Source of the DNA: Chloroflexota bacterium | GTDB taxonomy: Bacteria > Chloroflexota > Limnocylindria > Limnocylindrales > CSP1-4 | Direction: 5' to 3' | Assembly (NCBI GenBank): GCA_021783095.1 | Contig: JAJXUG010000013.1 | Span: 25,451-89,450, forward strand | DNA length: 64,000 nucleotides | Shown: in pieces, positions 28,597 to 38,800 of the stretch | How the letters are laid out: every line of letters starts with the position of its first letter | How positions within the stretch are numbered: position 1 is the first letter of the stretch | Program-made: the position numbers and the translations under genes | The notes under the pieces: model-generated | The model's database searches: none | What the model saw: only the letters and a program-made list of their open reading frames with translations | Told to the model about the DNA's origin: nothing

Positions 28597-30297
28597 ATGA
28601 CGGAGATCCTCACCGAGTCGTTCTGCGAGCGGTGCGGCACTCGCTACACATTCGAGACCGCACGGCCCCAGAACTCGCGCCTTGGTCGTGCGCGCACCCT
28701 GACGAAGGGCCTGCGCAATTTCGTCCTGTCCGACGACCCGCTCTCGGTCGCCATGGCCGACGCCAGGGGCGAGGAGGAGCGTGCCGCGACGTCGCTCCAG
28801 CTCGACGCCTTCCACAAGACGTTCAACTTCTGCCTGTCCTGCCGCCAGTACACGTGCAGCAACTGCTGGAACACCGGGGAGGGGCGTTGCCTCTCGTGCT
28901 CTCCCCGACCTGACACGGTCCCCGTCGAGCCCGTCGAGGCGATCGATTCGGCGGCGATCGCCGAGCGGCTGGCCGCGATGACCGCGCCGCCCGCGCCGAC
29001 CCCCCACGACGTCATCGGCGTGTCGGCCTGGCCGGAGGAGGACCTTCCGCGCCGTGGCGCGGCGGAGACGACGCACGCGGAGGTGGCGGCGCCCGAGCCC
29101 GAGGCCGTGCCCGCACCGCCGGAGCCTGCGGCGGTCGAGGCGGCCACGCCCGAGCCCGAGGCGGGTGTCGAAGCCGTCGTGCCTGCGCCCGAATTGGCGG
29201 CTTTGGGGGCCGTCGCCGCCGAGGCCGAGCCGGTCGAGGCGGTCATCCCTGAGCAGGAGGCCGAACCAGTCGCCATCGCGCCCGAGCCTGTGGTGGCCGA
29301 GCCCGTGGTGGCCGAGCCGGCGGCTGTCGAAGCCGTCGAAGTCGAGGCCGAGCCGGCAGCTGTCGAAGCCGAGGCACCGGCGGCGCATCGTGTGCATGGC
29401 CTGCGGCCCGGCGAGAGTCTCGCCCACGCGATCGCGGCGTACGAAGCCGAGCGGGCGGCCCAGGAGGGCGAGCCTGCGGAAGGCGTCTCCATCGCGACGC
29501 CCATCGAGCAGCCCGATGCCGCGCCCGAGGCGGCCGAGCCTGTCGCCGATACGGTGCTCGCGCCGGAGCCCGTCGTCGCCGAGCCCGCGCTCGTGGAGGC
29601 TCTGCCCATCCCCGTCGCGGCGGAGCCGGCATCGGCCGCTGCCCCGAGCGAACTCGAGCCGGAGCCGACTCCCGAGCCTATTGCGGCAGAGCCGATCGCG
29701 GCGGGCCTCGAGCCCCTCCCGGCTGAGCCCGAGCTGACCCTGGTCGCTGAACCCTTCGTGCCCGAGGCGATCGCGACATCGCCGGAGCTGGAGCTCATGG
29801 CGGGCCTGGTCGAACCCGCCGCCGTCGTCGAGCCCGCCTCAGTCGAGCCGGAAGCGCTCACTGGCAGGGCCGAGCCTGCCGTGCCGGTCGAGCCTGCCGC
29901 GCCGCAGCCGGAGCCCGCGGCCGCGGCGCCCGAGCACGTGGTGGAGCCCACCCCCGCCCCGCCGGCGCGGCCGACGCCCGCCTCGATGGCTCCGGGCTGG
30001 CTGACCGTCGCGCCCGACGACGGTGCGGCTCCAGTCTGGCCACAGCGGCCCACCTGGCCCGTTCGCGCGCCGCTCGAGGGCGGAACCCTGGCGGGCCGCA
30101 GGATGGTGCCCATCAACGACGCCACGGCACTGTGGGCGGCATCAGCGCGCGAGGTGCTCGAGACCGGGCCGCTGGCGGATCATTCCTCGTTCGTCGCCCC
30201 CGCAGCCGCACCCACCGCGCAGCCGTGCGTGGGCTGCGGCCTGCCGCTCTCGGCGAACGCCCGCTTCTGCCGCCGATGCGGGAGCCGCCAGGGCTGA
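28597..30297 (+). CDS. Zinc-ribbon protein with long Ala/Pro/Glu/Val low-complexity linker
   Basis: N-terminal CERCGTRYTFE...CLSCRQYTCSNCWNTGEGRCLSC, VEPEP-type linker, C-terminal CVGCGLPLSANARFCRRCGSRQG. Confidence 0.75.
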   Translation: MTEILTESFCERCGTRYTFETARPQNSRLGRARTLTKGLRNFVLSDDPLSVAMADARGEEERAATSLQLDAFHKTFNFCLSCRQYTCSNCWNTGEGRCLSCSPRPDTVPVEPVEAIDSAAIAERLAAMTAPPAPTPHDVIGVSAWPEEDLPRRGAAETTHAEVAAPEPEAVPAPPEPAAVEAATPEPEAGVEAVVPAPELAALGAVAAEAEPVEAVIPEQEAEPVAIAPEPVVAEPVVAEPAAVEAVEVEAEPAAVEAEAPAAHRVHGLRPGESLAHAIAAYEAERAAQEGEPAEGVSIATPIEQPDAAPEAAEPVADTVLAPEPVVAEPALVEALPIPVAAEPASAAAPSELEPEPTPEPIAAEPIAAGLEPLPAEPELTLVAEPFVPEAIATSPELELMAGLVEPAAVVEPASVEPEALTGRAEPAVPVEPAAPQPEPAAAAPEHVVEPTPAPPARPTPASMAPGWLTVAPDDGAAPVWPQRPTWPVRAPLEGGTLAGRRMVPINDATALWAASAREVLETGPLADHSSFVAPAAAPTAQPCVGCGLPLSANARFCRRCGSRQG

Positions 30298-30298
30298 T

Positions 30299-31297
30299 CT
30301 AGTCGCGCGCGACCTGATGCTCTGGACGACCAGCGCGCTCGACGTCCTCAGCCAGCCGCTCCGCGTCGGTGGCGACGTCGCGCGAGAGCCGCCGGACGGC
30401 TCCTTCGAGATATGACCCCTCCCGCTTCCGGACGTCGGTCCAGGCCGCGCCGAGGAGCAGCAGGTTGAACGCGATCGAGAGCCACGCCAGGAGCGCGATG
30501 GCGGCCACGAGCGTGCCGTAGACCGCCGCCGCGCCCACGATCCGCGGCGCGATGAACGCATAGAGCTGCGTGAGCAGCGCGAGCGCCAGCCCGACCACCG
30601 CGGCCGGCAGCCGGAGCGCGCGCCAGGGCACATGCTCGCTCGGCACGTGCCGGTAGCACACGGCCACGGCCAAGACGAACGCCAGGAGGGAGCCTACGGG
30701 CGATGCGAGCTGGACGACCGTCCCGAGCAGCGCCGCGAGGTCGGGGCCGCCGGGGGCGTTCTGGCTGATCCAGGTCGCCACCGACCCTGCGGCCACCAGC
30801 GCCACGGGCAGCACGACCAGGATGGCCATCAGGGCCACGCCGCGCACCGTCTGGGCGATCGCGTTGCGCCGGGGCGCGCCCAGGAACACCCGCGAGAGCG
30901 CGGTGTCGAGGTTCGCGTAGAAGCGACTCGCCCCCCAGAGCAGCGTGATGATCGCCAGGATCGAGGTGGGCACCGCCCCCGACGAGACCTGCTCGAAGGC
31001 CACCGACGCGAGGTCCTTGAAGGGCGGCACGGCGTCCGCGATGAGCGTCACGATCTGCGTCTGGTCGGCCGGGTTCCTCACCAGCCAGCCCATCACGGCG
31101 AGGCCGAGCAGGAGCCCGGGAAGGATGGCGAGCAGCGACGCGTAGGCCAGCCCGCTCGCGATGAGGCCGCCGCCCGCGCGGTCGTAGGTCTCCATGACGT
31201 CCCGGAGGTGCGCGACGCCGGGGTTGCCGGCGAGCCGACCGGCCACATGCTCGGCGAAGGCCCGCATCCCGTCCGAGCGCGGCTCACCTTCGCTCAT
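30299..31297 (-). CDS. YihY/BrkB-family membrane protein
   Basis: DRAGGGLIASGLAYASLLAILPGLLLGLAVMGWLV ... YRHVPSEHVPWRALRLPAAVVGLALALLTQLYAFIAPRIVGAAAVYGTLVAAIALLAWLSIAFNLLLLGAAW. Confidence 0.85.
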   Translation of the reverse strand: MSEGEPRSDGMRAFAEHVAGRLAGNPGVAHLRDVMETYDRAGGGLIASGLAYASLLAILPGLLLGLAVMGWLVRNPADQTQIVTLIADAVPPFKDLASVAFEQVSSGAVPTSILAIITLLWGASRFYANLDTALSRVFLGAPRRNAIAQTVRGVALMAILVVLPVALVAAGSVATWISQNAPGGPDLAALLGTVVQLASPVGSLLAFVLAVAVCYRHVPSEHVPWRALRLPAAVVGLALALLTQLYAFIAPRIVGAAAVYGTLVAAIALLAWLSIAFNLLLLGAAWTDVRKREGSYLEGAVRRLSRDVATDAERLAEDVERAGRPEHQVARD

Positions 31298-31301
31298 GGC
31301 C

Positions 31302-31538
31302 TCAGGGCAGGTCCTCGAACAGCCCCGGCTGGATGTGCTCGGCCGGCACTCGTCGCGGGGCCGCGATCAACGCCCGGACCTCGCCCCGCCGCACGTAGCG
31401 GCGCCCGCCGAGCTTGATGCTCGAGAGGCGTCCCGACCTCGCCCAGCCGCCGATCGTCGCGGGTGCGAAGTGCACGTTCGACGTGGCGAGGAGCTCGGCG
31501 GCCTCCCCGAGCGTGATCCAGTCGGCGGCGGAGGGCAT
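31302..31538 (-). CDS. Helix-turn-helix (MerR/excisionase-like) DNA-binding protein
   Basis: WITLGEAAELLATSNVHFAPATIGGWARSGRLSSIKLGGRRYVRRGEVRALI. Confidence 0.75.
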   Translation of the reverse strand: MPSAADWITLGEAAELLATSNVHFAPATIGGWARSGRLSSIKLGGRRYVRRGEVRALIAAPRRVPAEHIQPGLFEDLP

Positions 31539-31542
31539 GGAT

Positions 31543-31866
31543 TCAGTCCTGGCTGCCGGACGAGGATGACGATGACGGCGACGAGGACGCGGACGACGAC
31601 GAGGACGACGACTCGCCCGGACCCGACCCGGGGGAGTCCTGCTTGGCCTCGGCGTGCCTGGAGGCCTTGGTGCCGCCGCCGCTCCCGCCGCGGTCCTTCT
31701 TCGCCCAGCCCGAGCCCTTGAAGTGGATCGTGGGCGCCGAGAACTGCTTGCGCATCGTCCCCTCCGCGCCGCACGACGGGCAGAAGTTCGGGGCGGGGTC
31801 GTTGATCCCGTGGAGGATGTCGGAGCGATGGTCGCAGGCGGTGCAGAGGTAGTCGTAGACGGGCAT
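31543..31866 (-). CDS. FmdB-family zinc-ribbon protein with Ser-rich tail
   Basis: MPVYDYLCTACDHRSDILHGINDPAPNFCPSCGAEGTMRKQFSAPTIHFKGSGWAKKD, then a poly-Ser tail. Confidence 0.88.
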   Translation of the reverse strand: MPVYDYLCTACDHRSDILHGINDPAPNFCPSCGAEGTMRKQFSAPTIHFKGSGWAKKDRGGSGGGTKASRHAEAKQDSPGSGPGESSSSSSSASSSPSSSSSSGSQD

Positions 31867-31889
31867 CGTTGAGGGCCTTCGTTGGGCGG

Positions 31890-32675
31890 TCAGCCGCGGA
31901 GCATCCGCATGCCGCACTTGGGACAGTAGAACGCGCGCTCGTGCCCTGACGCGAAGCCGCAGTGGGCGCAGACCAGCCCGCCGCGGCCCGCAGCCGGGAC
32001 GGGGCGGTCGACGGCGGTCAGGCCCATCGCGTGCTGACTGCCGAGCACGTTGCCGAGGATGCCGGCCAGGATCCGCTGGGCGATCCGGTCCGTGTCGCCG
32101 CGGATGCCGCGACCGCCCCAGCCGACGACGGCGCGGACGATCATGTCGCCCGTCGCCTCGTCCCAGTGGGAGGCCACGCCGCCGACGATCGCGTTGTAGT
32201 CGGGGTAGCCCGACGTGTCGGTCTCGCCGTCGAGCAGCGCGCACGCGAAGGTGTCGAACGCGAGGTCCACCGCGTCGATGGACTCCAGGACGACCAGCGC
32301 GTGCCGCGTGATCGGGCTGAGCTCGTGGTGCGCGTGCAGCCACTGCATCGCCTCGGACGGGCGCGCGATCTGCGGCATCGCCTGCGAGAACTCGAGCGGG
32401 AGCGGGTCGACCACCTCCACGTCGCTCTTGGCGAAGCCGATCAGCATCTGGGGCAGCTCGCCGAGCGCGCGCGGACCGGCGCGCATCCGGACCCCTTCGC
32501 TGCTCTTGCCCGCGTAGTAGAGCTTGAGGGCGAACTCTTGCGCGACCACCTCTTCGGGCGGCCCCATGCGGGTGGCGCCCCTGCGGGCGGGCTTGGCGGG
32601 CGGCTCGGGTTCGCCGCCGCGCCGCTTCAGGAACTCGAGCGGCACGCAATCCTCCATGACACGGCACTCGGCCAC
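31890..32675 (-). CDS. Hypothetical protein with C-terminal zinc ribbon
   Basis: 261-aa ORF ending CAHCGFASGHERAFYCPKCGMRMLRG. Confidence 0.6.
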   Translation of the reverse strand: MAECRVMEDCVPLEFLKRRGGEPEPPAKPARRGATRMGPPEEVVAQEFALKLYYAGKSSEGVRMRAGPRALGELPQMLIGFAKSDVEVVDPLPLEFSQAMPQIARPSEAMQWLHAHHELSPITRHALVVLESIDAVDLAFDTFACALLDGETDTSGYPDYNAIVGGVASHWDEATGDMIVRAVVGWGGRGIRGDTDRIAQRILAGILGNVLGSQHAMGLTAVDRPVPAAGRGGLVCAHCGFASGHERAFYCPKCGMRMLRG

Positions 32676-32707
32676 GTCAACGTCATCCTAGCAGCGACCG
32701 CGCACGC

Positions 32708-35437
32708 TCACTCCCGACCTGGCCGCCCGAGGCGCTCGCGCAGGCGCGTCACCTGCTCGGCCAGCTCCGCCTCGCGGGCGCGGGCCCCCTCGACGATCGG
32801 CGGTGGCGCCTTGGACGTGAACGCCTCGTTCGCGAGACGGCCCTTCGCGGCGTCCCACAGCCGCTCGGCGTCGGCCAGCTCCTTCTCCAGCCGCGCGCGG
32901 TCGGCCTCGGCCGTGGACGCGTCCACGGCTCCGGTGCTCACGATGGCCTCCGCGGGCCCCGCGATCACGGCCAGCCCCGACGCCGTCGCGTGGAGCGCAT
33001 CGCGGGTCTCGTGGCGGCGCAGGGGCCGCGCGTGGGAGAGGCGCTCGATCGCGGGCCGCAGCACCTCCAGCGAGTCGGCGAGCGACGGCTCCACGAACAC
33101 GTCGAGCGGCAGCCAGGCGGCCGGCTCGAGCTTCGCGTCCGAGCGCGCGTTGCGCACGGCGCGCACGAGCTCCACCAGGGCACCCACCTCGGCCTCCGCG
33201 GCCCCGTCGCGCTCCCCCGCCCCCGGCCAGCGGGCCACGATGAGCAGGGCGGGGTCGTCTGCCGCGTGGGGGATCGACGCCCACAGGCGCTCGGTGATGA
33301 ACGGCATGACCGGGTGCAACAGGCGCAGGTACGTGTCGAGGGCCTCGACCAGCGTCCACCACGTCGCCTCGCGGTCGGCCTCGTCGACCGTCGCGTCGGC
33401 GAGGCGCACCTTGGCGAGCTCGATCCCCCAGTCGCAGTACTCGCCCCAGATGGCGTCGTACAGGAGGCGGGTCACCTCGCCGAAGGCATAGTCGGCCACC
33501 GCCCTGTCGACTGCGGCAACGGTCGCCGCGGCGCGCGAGCGGACCCAGCGCTCGGCGGGGCCGAGGCGCGCCGGGTCGGGCGAGCGGCGCGGCGCGTCAG
33601 CAGGGATGCTGGCCGGGCGCGCTCCCAGCACGAAGCGCGTGGCGTTCCAGAGCTTGTTGGCGAAGTTCCGGGCGTTCTCCACCTTCGCCATGCCGAACTT
33701 CTGGTCGAGCCCCGGCGTCGTGCCGTGGACCACCGCGAACCGGAGGGCGTCGGCGCCGTGCTCGTCGATGGTGCCCAGCGGGTCGACGGTGTTGCCCTTG
33801 GTCTTCGACATCTTCTGGCCGTACGGGTCCCGGATGAGGCCCGACAGGTAGACGGTGTGGAAGGGCGCCTCCCCCGTGAGTTCGAGGCCGAGCATCATCA
33901 TCCGGGCAACCCAGAAGAAGATGATGTCGTAGCCGGTCTCCATGACCGAGCCCGGGTAGAACCGGGCGAGGTCGTCGGTGGCGTCGGGCCAGCCGAGCGT
34001 GGAGAAGGGCCACAGGCCGCTGCTGAACCACGTGTCGAAGATGTCTGGGTCCTGCTGGAGCGTGGTGGCGCCGGCACCGCAGACCTCGCACGCTGCCGGT
34101 CCCGCCACCTCGGCGGTGACCGTCGCGTGGCCGTCCGGGCAGTACCAGGCCGGGATCCGGTGGCCCCACCACAGCTGCCGGGACACGTTCCAGTCCCGGA
34201 TCGTGGTCATCCAGTGCTCCCAGACCTTCTCGAAGCGCTCGGGCAGGATGGCGGTGCGGCCCGATCGCGTCGCCTCCAGCGCGGCCGCGGCGAGCGGCGC
34301 GGTCCGGACGAACCACTGGGTCTTGAGCCGGGGCTCGACGGCGTCGGAGCTGCGCTGGCAGCGGCCGATCACCATCTCGTGGGCCTGCTCGCCCTCGAGG
34401 TCGCCGCGGGCGGACAGGTCCTCGAGGATCGCCGAACGGGCCTTGTAGCGCTCCATGCCGTCGTAGCGCGTGCCCGTGTTGGCCACGTGGGCGGCGTCGT
34501 CGAGCACCGTGGGCATGGCGAGGTCGTGGCGCTTGCCCGTCTCGTGGTCGTCATGGTCGTGGGCGGGCGTGATCTTCACGGCGCCCGTGCCGAACGCGGG
34601 GTCCACCACGTCGTCGGCGATGACCGGGACGTCGCGCTCGACGAACGGGATGCGAACGCGGCGGCCGATGAGCTTGGTGTACCGCTTGTCGCCGGGGTGG
34701 ACGGCGACCGCGGTGTCGCCGAGCAGCGTCTCGGGCCGCGTGGTCGCCACGGTCAGGCTCGCCGCCTCGGGCTCCCCCGTCGCCTCGTCGACCAGGTGGT
34801 AGCGGATCCGCCAGATCGTGCCCGTCTCGGGCGTGGGGATCACCTCGAGGTCCGACACCGACGTGCGGCAGCCCGGGCACCAGTTGACCAGCGCCTCGGC
34901 GCGGTACGCGAGGCCCTTGCGGTACAGGCGCAGGAACGCCTCCCGCACGGCCTTGGAGCTGACCTCGTCCATCGTGAACCGCAGCCGGCTCCAGTCGCAG
35001 GAGCCGCCGACGCGGCGCTGCTGGGTGAGGATCTGGTCCCGCGTCTCGGCGACGAAGGCGCGCATCCGCTCGAGGTAGCGCTCGCGGCCCAGGCTCGCGC
35101 GGCTCTCCCCCTCGCCCGCGAGGATCTTGTCGAGCACGAACTGGGCGGCGATCGAGGCGTGGTCGAGGCCGGGCAGGAACAGGGTTGGCCGGCCGGCCAT
35201 CCGCGCGTGGCGGATCATCAGGTCCTCGACCGTGGTGCGCTGCGCGTGGCCAAGGTGGAGCGAGCCCGTCACGTTGGGCGGCGGCTGGATGATCGTGAAC
35301 GTGGGCATGGACCAGTCCGCGGTCGAGCCCCTGCCGTCGGGCGCGAACACGTCAGCGTCCAGCCAGCCCTGGTAGATCTCGTGCTCGAACTCGGCCGGCG
35401 CGTAGGCCTTGGCGAGCGTCCCGGTCGGCTCGGTCAT
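32708..35437 (-). CDS. valS: Valine--tRNA ligase
   Basis: IIQPPPNVTGSLHLGHA (HIGH), DPYGQKMSKTKGNTVDPL (KMSKS), DWNVSRQLWWGHRIPAWYC; start at MTEPTGTLAK. Confidence 0.96.
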   Translation of the reverse strand: MTEPTGTLAKAYAPAEFEHEIYQGWLDADVFAPDGRGSTADWSMPTFTIIQPPPNVTGSLHLGHAQRTTVEDLMIRHARMAGRPTLFLPGLDHASIAAQFVLDKILAGEGESRASLGRERYLERMRAFVAETRDQILTQQRRVGGSCDWSRLRFTMDEVSSKAVREAFLRLYRKGLAYRAEALVNWCPGCRTSVSDLEVIPTPETGTIWRIRYHLVDEATGEPEAASLTVATTRPETLLGDTAVAVHPGDKRYTKLIGRRVRIPFVERDVPVIADDVVDPAFGTGAVKITPAHDHDDHETGKRHDLAMPTVLDDAAHVANTGTRYDGMERYKARSAILEDLSARGDLEGEQAHEMVIGRCQRSSDAVEPRLKTQWFVRTAPLAAAALEATRSGRTAILPERFEKVWEHWMTTIRDWNVSRQLWWGHRIPAWYCPDGHATVTAEVAGPAACEVCGAGATTLQQDPDIFDTWFSSGLWPFSTLGWPDATDDLARFYPGSVMETGYDIIFFWVARMMMLGLELTGEAPFHTVYLSGLIRDPYGQKMSKTKGNTVDPLGTIDEHGADALRFAVVHGTTPGLDQKFGMAKVENARNFANKLWNATRFVLGARPASIPADAPRRSPDPARLGPAERWVRSRAAATVAAVDRAVADYAFGEVTRLLYDAIWGEYCDWGIELAKVRLADATVDEADREATWWTLVEALDTYLRLLHPVMPFITERLWASIPHAADDPALLIVARWPGAGERDGAAEAEVGALVELVRAVRNARSDAKLEPAAWLPLDVFVEPSLADSLEVLRPAIERLSHARPLRRHETRDALHATASGLAVIAGPAEAIVSTGAVDASTAEADRARLEKELADAERLWDAAKGRLANEAFTSKAPPPIVEGARAREAELAEQVTRLRERLGRPGRE

Positions 35438-35455
35438 CGTCCTGGCTCCTGGGCT

Positions 35456-35712
35456 CCTGAAAACGGAACGCCCCGCTCGTCCAGCGGACGATCGGGGTCG
35501 TGGTGCCACCTGCTGGTTCCGTGGCCGGGGCCTGCGGGTCATCCCCGCGACCTCGCTCCGGTCACGCTCTGCGGCGCGCTATCGGGCGCCACCCGCACGG
35601 CTCGCGAGCGACCTTCGGTCCCGTCGTGCCCGCGCGGCTCGCACCGTCCCGCGCTCGCTTCCGGCCGACTCGCGCCTACTCCTCTCGGTCAACGCCGTGA
35701 TCGCCGGAGTCT
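35456..35712 (-). promoter_or_regulatory. T-box leader (tRNA-sensing riboswitch) upstream of valS
   Basis: On the minus strand: GAGAGGAGTAG..., AGCGAGCGCGGGACGGTGCGAGCCGCGC (stem I-like), T-box core CAGGTGGCACCACG at 35499-35512, then a terminator hairpin before valS. Confidence 0.85.
35459..35497 (-). terminator. Regulated terminator of the T-box leader
   Basis: Minus strand CCCCGATCGTCC-GCT-GGACGAGCGGGG (12-bp stem, one A-G mismatch), then CGTTCCGTTTTC. Confidence 0.85.
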
Positions 35713-35866
35713 AGCATGGGGTCCGATTCGTGCCCGGAGTCAATGTGAACATGCCCAAGTTGTTGAAGACACACTGTGGTCAACGTGGCACCGTGCTTTG
35801 CCGCCTGAGAACTTCCCGAGTGCGCGAGGCCGGCGCGATGTTGACGATCCCGTTCGTGGACATCTT

Positions 35867-38800
35867 CGGAGAACCCCGCACCTGCGCGGGGACGACGTGG
35901 GCATGCTGGCCTCCCCGAGGATGCTCGCCGGCAAGCCCCCGCGTGCGCGGGGACGACCGCCGCAGCACGCGGGCCCGGCGGGCGACCACCGGATAACCCC
36001 CGCGTGCGCGGGGACGACAACACGATCAACCTCCAGTGCAACGACGCGGACGGATAACCCCCGCGTGCGCGGGGACGACCCGATGCCGGCGGCGATCAGC
36101 GTCTTGCCGTTCGGATAACCCCCGCGTGCGCGGGGACGACTCGTCGCCCCAGTCGTCGGCCCGGCCGCTCGTCGGACAACCCCCGCGTGCGCGGGGACGA
36201 CCAGTCCAGGAACGTCCAGAACGGGTTGCCGCCCGGATAACCCCCGCGTGCGCGGGGACGACGCGGGCTCCCCTCGGTCGATGACCTCCGACGCCGGATA
36301 ACCCCCGCGTGCGCGGGGACGACGTCCATGGCGCCCCGTGTCGGGGCCTCTCGTGCGGATAACCCCCGCGTGCGCGGGGACGACCCGAGATAGGCGAGCA
36401 TCGCCTCGAAGCCGCACGGATAACCCCCGCGTGCGCGGGGACGACTTGCCGCCGTCCAGGACCGTGGTGATGAACTCCGGATAACCCCCGCGTGCGCGGG
36501 GACGACGACGCGGCGTGCGTGCTGTTCGCGGCGCACAGCGGATAACCCCCGCGTGCGCGGGGACGACGGCCGGATCGTGGTGCCACCGAGCGCGGCCACC
36601 GGATAACCCCCGCGTGCGCGGGGACGACCGCTGGGTCACGGACGCATTCGGGGCTCATCGCGGATAACCCCCGCGTGCGCGGGGACGACTTCTCGGTGGA
36701 CAGGCCCGTGATCGACGCGGTCGGATAACCCCCGCGTGCGCGGGGACGACATTTGGTTCCGGTTACATGGGCGGTCGGGACTCGGATAACCCCCGCGTGC
36801 GCGGGGACGACTTGGTCGCATCGTAGAAGCCCTTGGCGGTCACCGGATAACCCCCGCGTGCGCGGGGACGACGATGAGGTGTACCCGCACAAGCCGCGGG
36901 TGTCCGGATAACCCCCGCGTGCGCGGGGACGACCCGGCGAACAGGCTGCCGAACGCCGCGCGGTACGGATAACCCCCGCGTGCGCGGGGACGACCCGTTG
37001 GTGTCGGTGAGCGAGAGCCCGTAGGACGGATAACCCCCGCGTGCGCGGGGACGACTAGCGCCGGGTCACCGGCCTGTCCGCCATCGACGGATAACCCCCG
37101 CGTGCGCGGGGACGACCTGCTCGCCGACGTGGTCCCGATGGCCGAGGACGGATAACCCCCGCGTGCGCGGGGACGACTAGGGCGTCGCCGGGCCGCCTGC
37201 GGCCGGGCTCGGATAACCCCCGCGTGCGCGGGGACGACATCGGGCCGTCGGGGCAGCCGTCGAACCTGATCGGATAACCCCCGCGTGCGCGGGGACGACC
37301 AGGGGTTCGGGGCGGACGGGCACCTCCAGTTCGGATAACCCCCGCGTGCGCGAGGACGACGCAAGCCTCCTGACGCCGCAGGGCGCGCTGGCCGGATAAC
37401 CCCCGCGTGCGCGGGGACGACGAGCACCGGGGCTCGTTCAACGCCTTCCGCACCGGATAACCCCCGCGTGCGCGGGGACGACACCAACATGACCCTGCGG
37501 GTCAACTCGAGCTACGGATAACCCCCGCGTGCGCGGGGACGACGCGAGCTCCTTGCGCTGCTCGGGCGTCAGGTGCGGATAACCCCCGCGTGCGCGGGGA
37601 CGACGCCGGGAAGTTGGTGGTGTTGTTGGTCACCGACGGATAACCCCCGCGTGCGCGGGGACGACGCGGGTCGCGATCCCGACCGGCGTCCAGCTCTGGG
37701 ATAACCCCCGCGTGCGCGGGGACGACGACACCAGCGCGGTGTGGTACGGCTCCTACAACGGATAACCCCCGCGTGCGCGGGGACGACTCGGCGCACTTGG
37801 CGATCTGGTTGCGCGGCATCGGATAACCCCCGCGTGCGCGGGGACGACAGGGGACCGATCGCCGGGAGGGAGCCGCCGTACGGATAACCCCCGCGTGCGC
37901 GGGGACGACAACGCGAAGTCTGCCAAGTCAATAACCCATCGCGGATAACCCCCGCGTGCGCGGGGACGACGGGCGCCCGTGGAAGGGCGTCAAGGGCGAC
38001 TACGGATAACCCCCGCGTGCGCGGGGACGACCCGTCCACGAGGCCGACCGAGACGCTCGGCTCCGGATAACCCCCGCGTGCGCGGGGACGACTCCAGCCC
38101 GCGATGCTCCAGATGATGACGGGCCGGATAACCCCCGCGTGCGCGGGGACGACGGCCCGCGGGGGCCGATCCCGACGATCCGAGTCGGATAACCCCCGCG
38201 TGCGCGGGGACGACAGCAGCACCCCGGCGAGCGTGGACAGGTAGGACGGATAACCCCCGCGTGCGCGGGGACGACGCGATGTTCGGCAGCGCCGACCAGC
38301 TGAACGTCGGATAACCCCCGCGTGCGCGGGGACGACCCGCCCACCAGCGTCAGGATCGCCCCGGACTGCGGATAACCCCCGCGTGCGCGGGGACGACGCC
38401 ATGCGGGCCGCAATGGGGACGGTGCCCGTCGGATAACCCCCGCGTGCGCGGGGACGACCACGGGGCTGGCTCCGTCGGTGCGATGCAGCTCGGATAACCC
38501 CCGCGTGCGCGGGGACGACCCGACGACCTGGTCGGCCGGGGTCGCGGCGCCCGGATAACCCCCGCGTGCGCGGGGACGACTCGGGACAGGTCACGTCGGG
38601 GTTAGGACCGCGCGGATAACCCCCGCGTGCGCGGGGACGACTGGTGGGTGGTCGCGATGAGCGAGGGCGCGATCGGATAACCCCCGCGTGCGCGGGGACG
38701 ACCCGTACCCGACGTTGTCGAGCAGGAGGGTCTGCGGATAACCCCCGCGTGCGCGGGGACGACCCGATGATCGGGATCCGCCTCGAGCGGCCCTGCGGAT

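Noticed and set aside
28644-30125. 493-aa minus-strand Ser/Gly/Ala-rich ORF
   Set aside because: Antisense of the Ala/Pro/Glu linker of the zinc-ribbon gene; composition artefact.
35744-35773. A further fossil repeat one more period to the left
   Set aside because: Too few matches to the repeat to separate from chance.
32990-36118. 1042-aa plus-strand ORF
   Set aside because: Antisense to valS and running into the T-box and CRISPR array; no recognisable domain.
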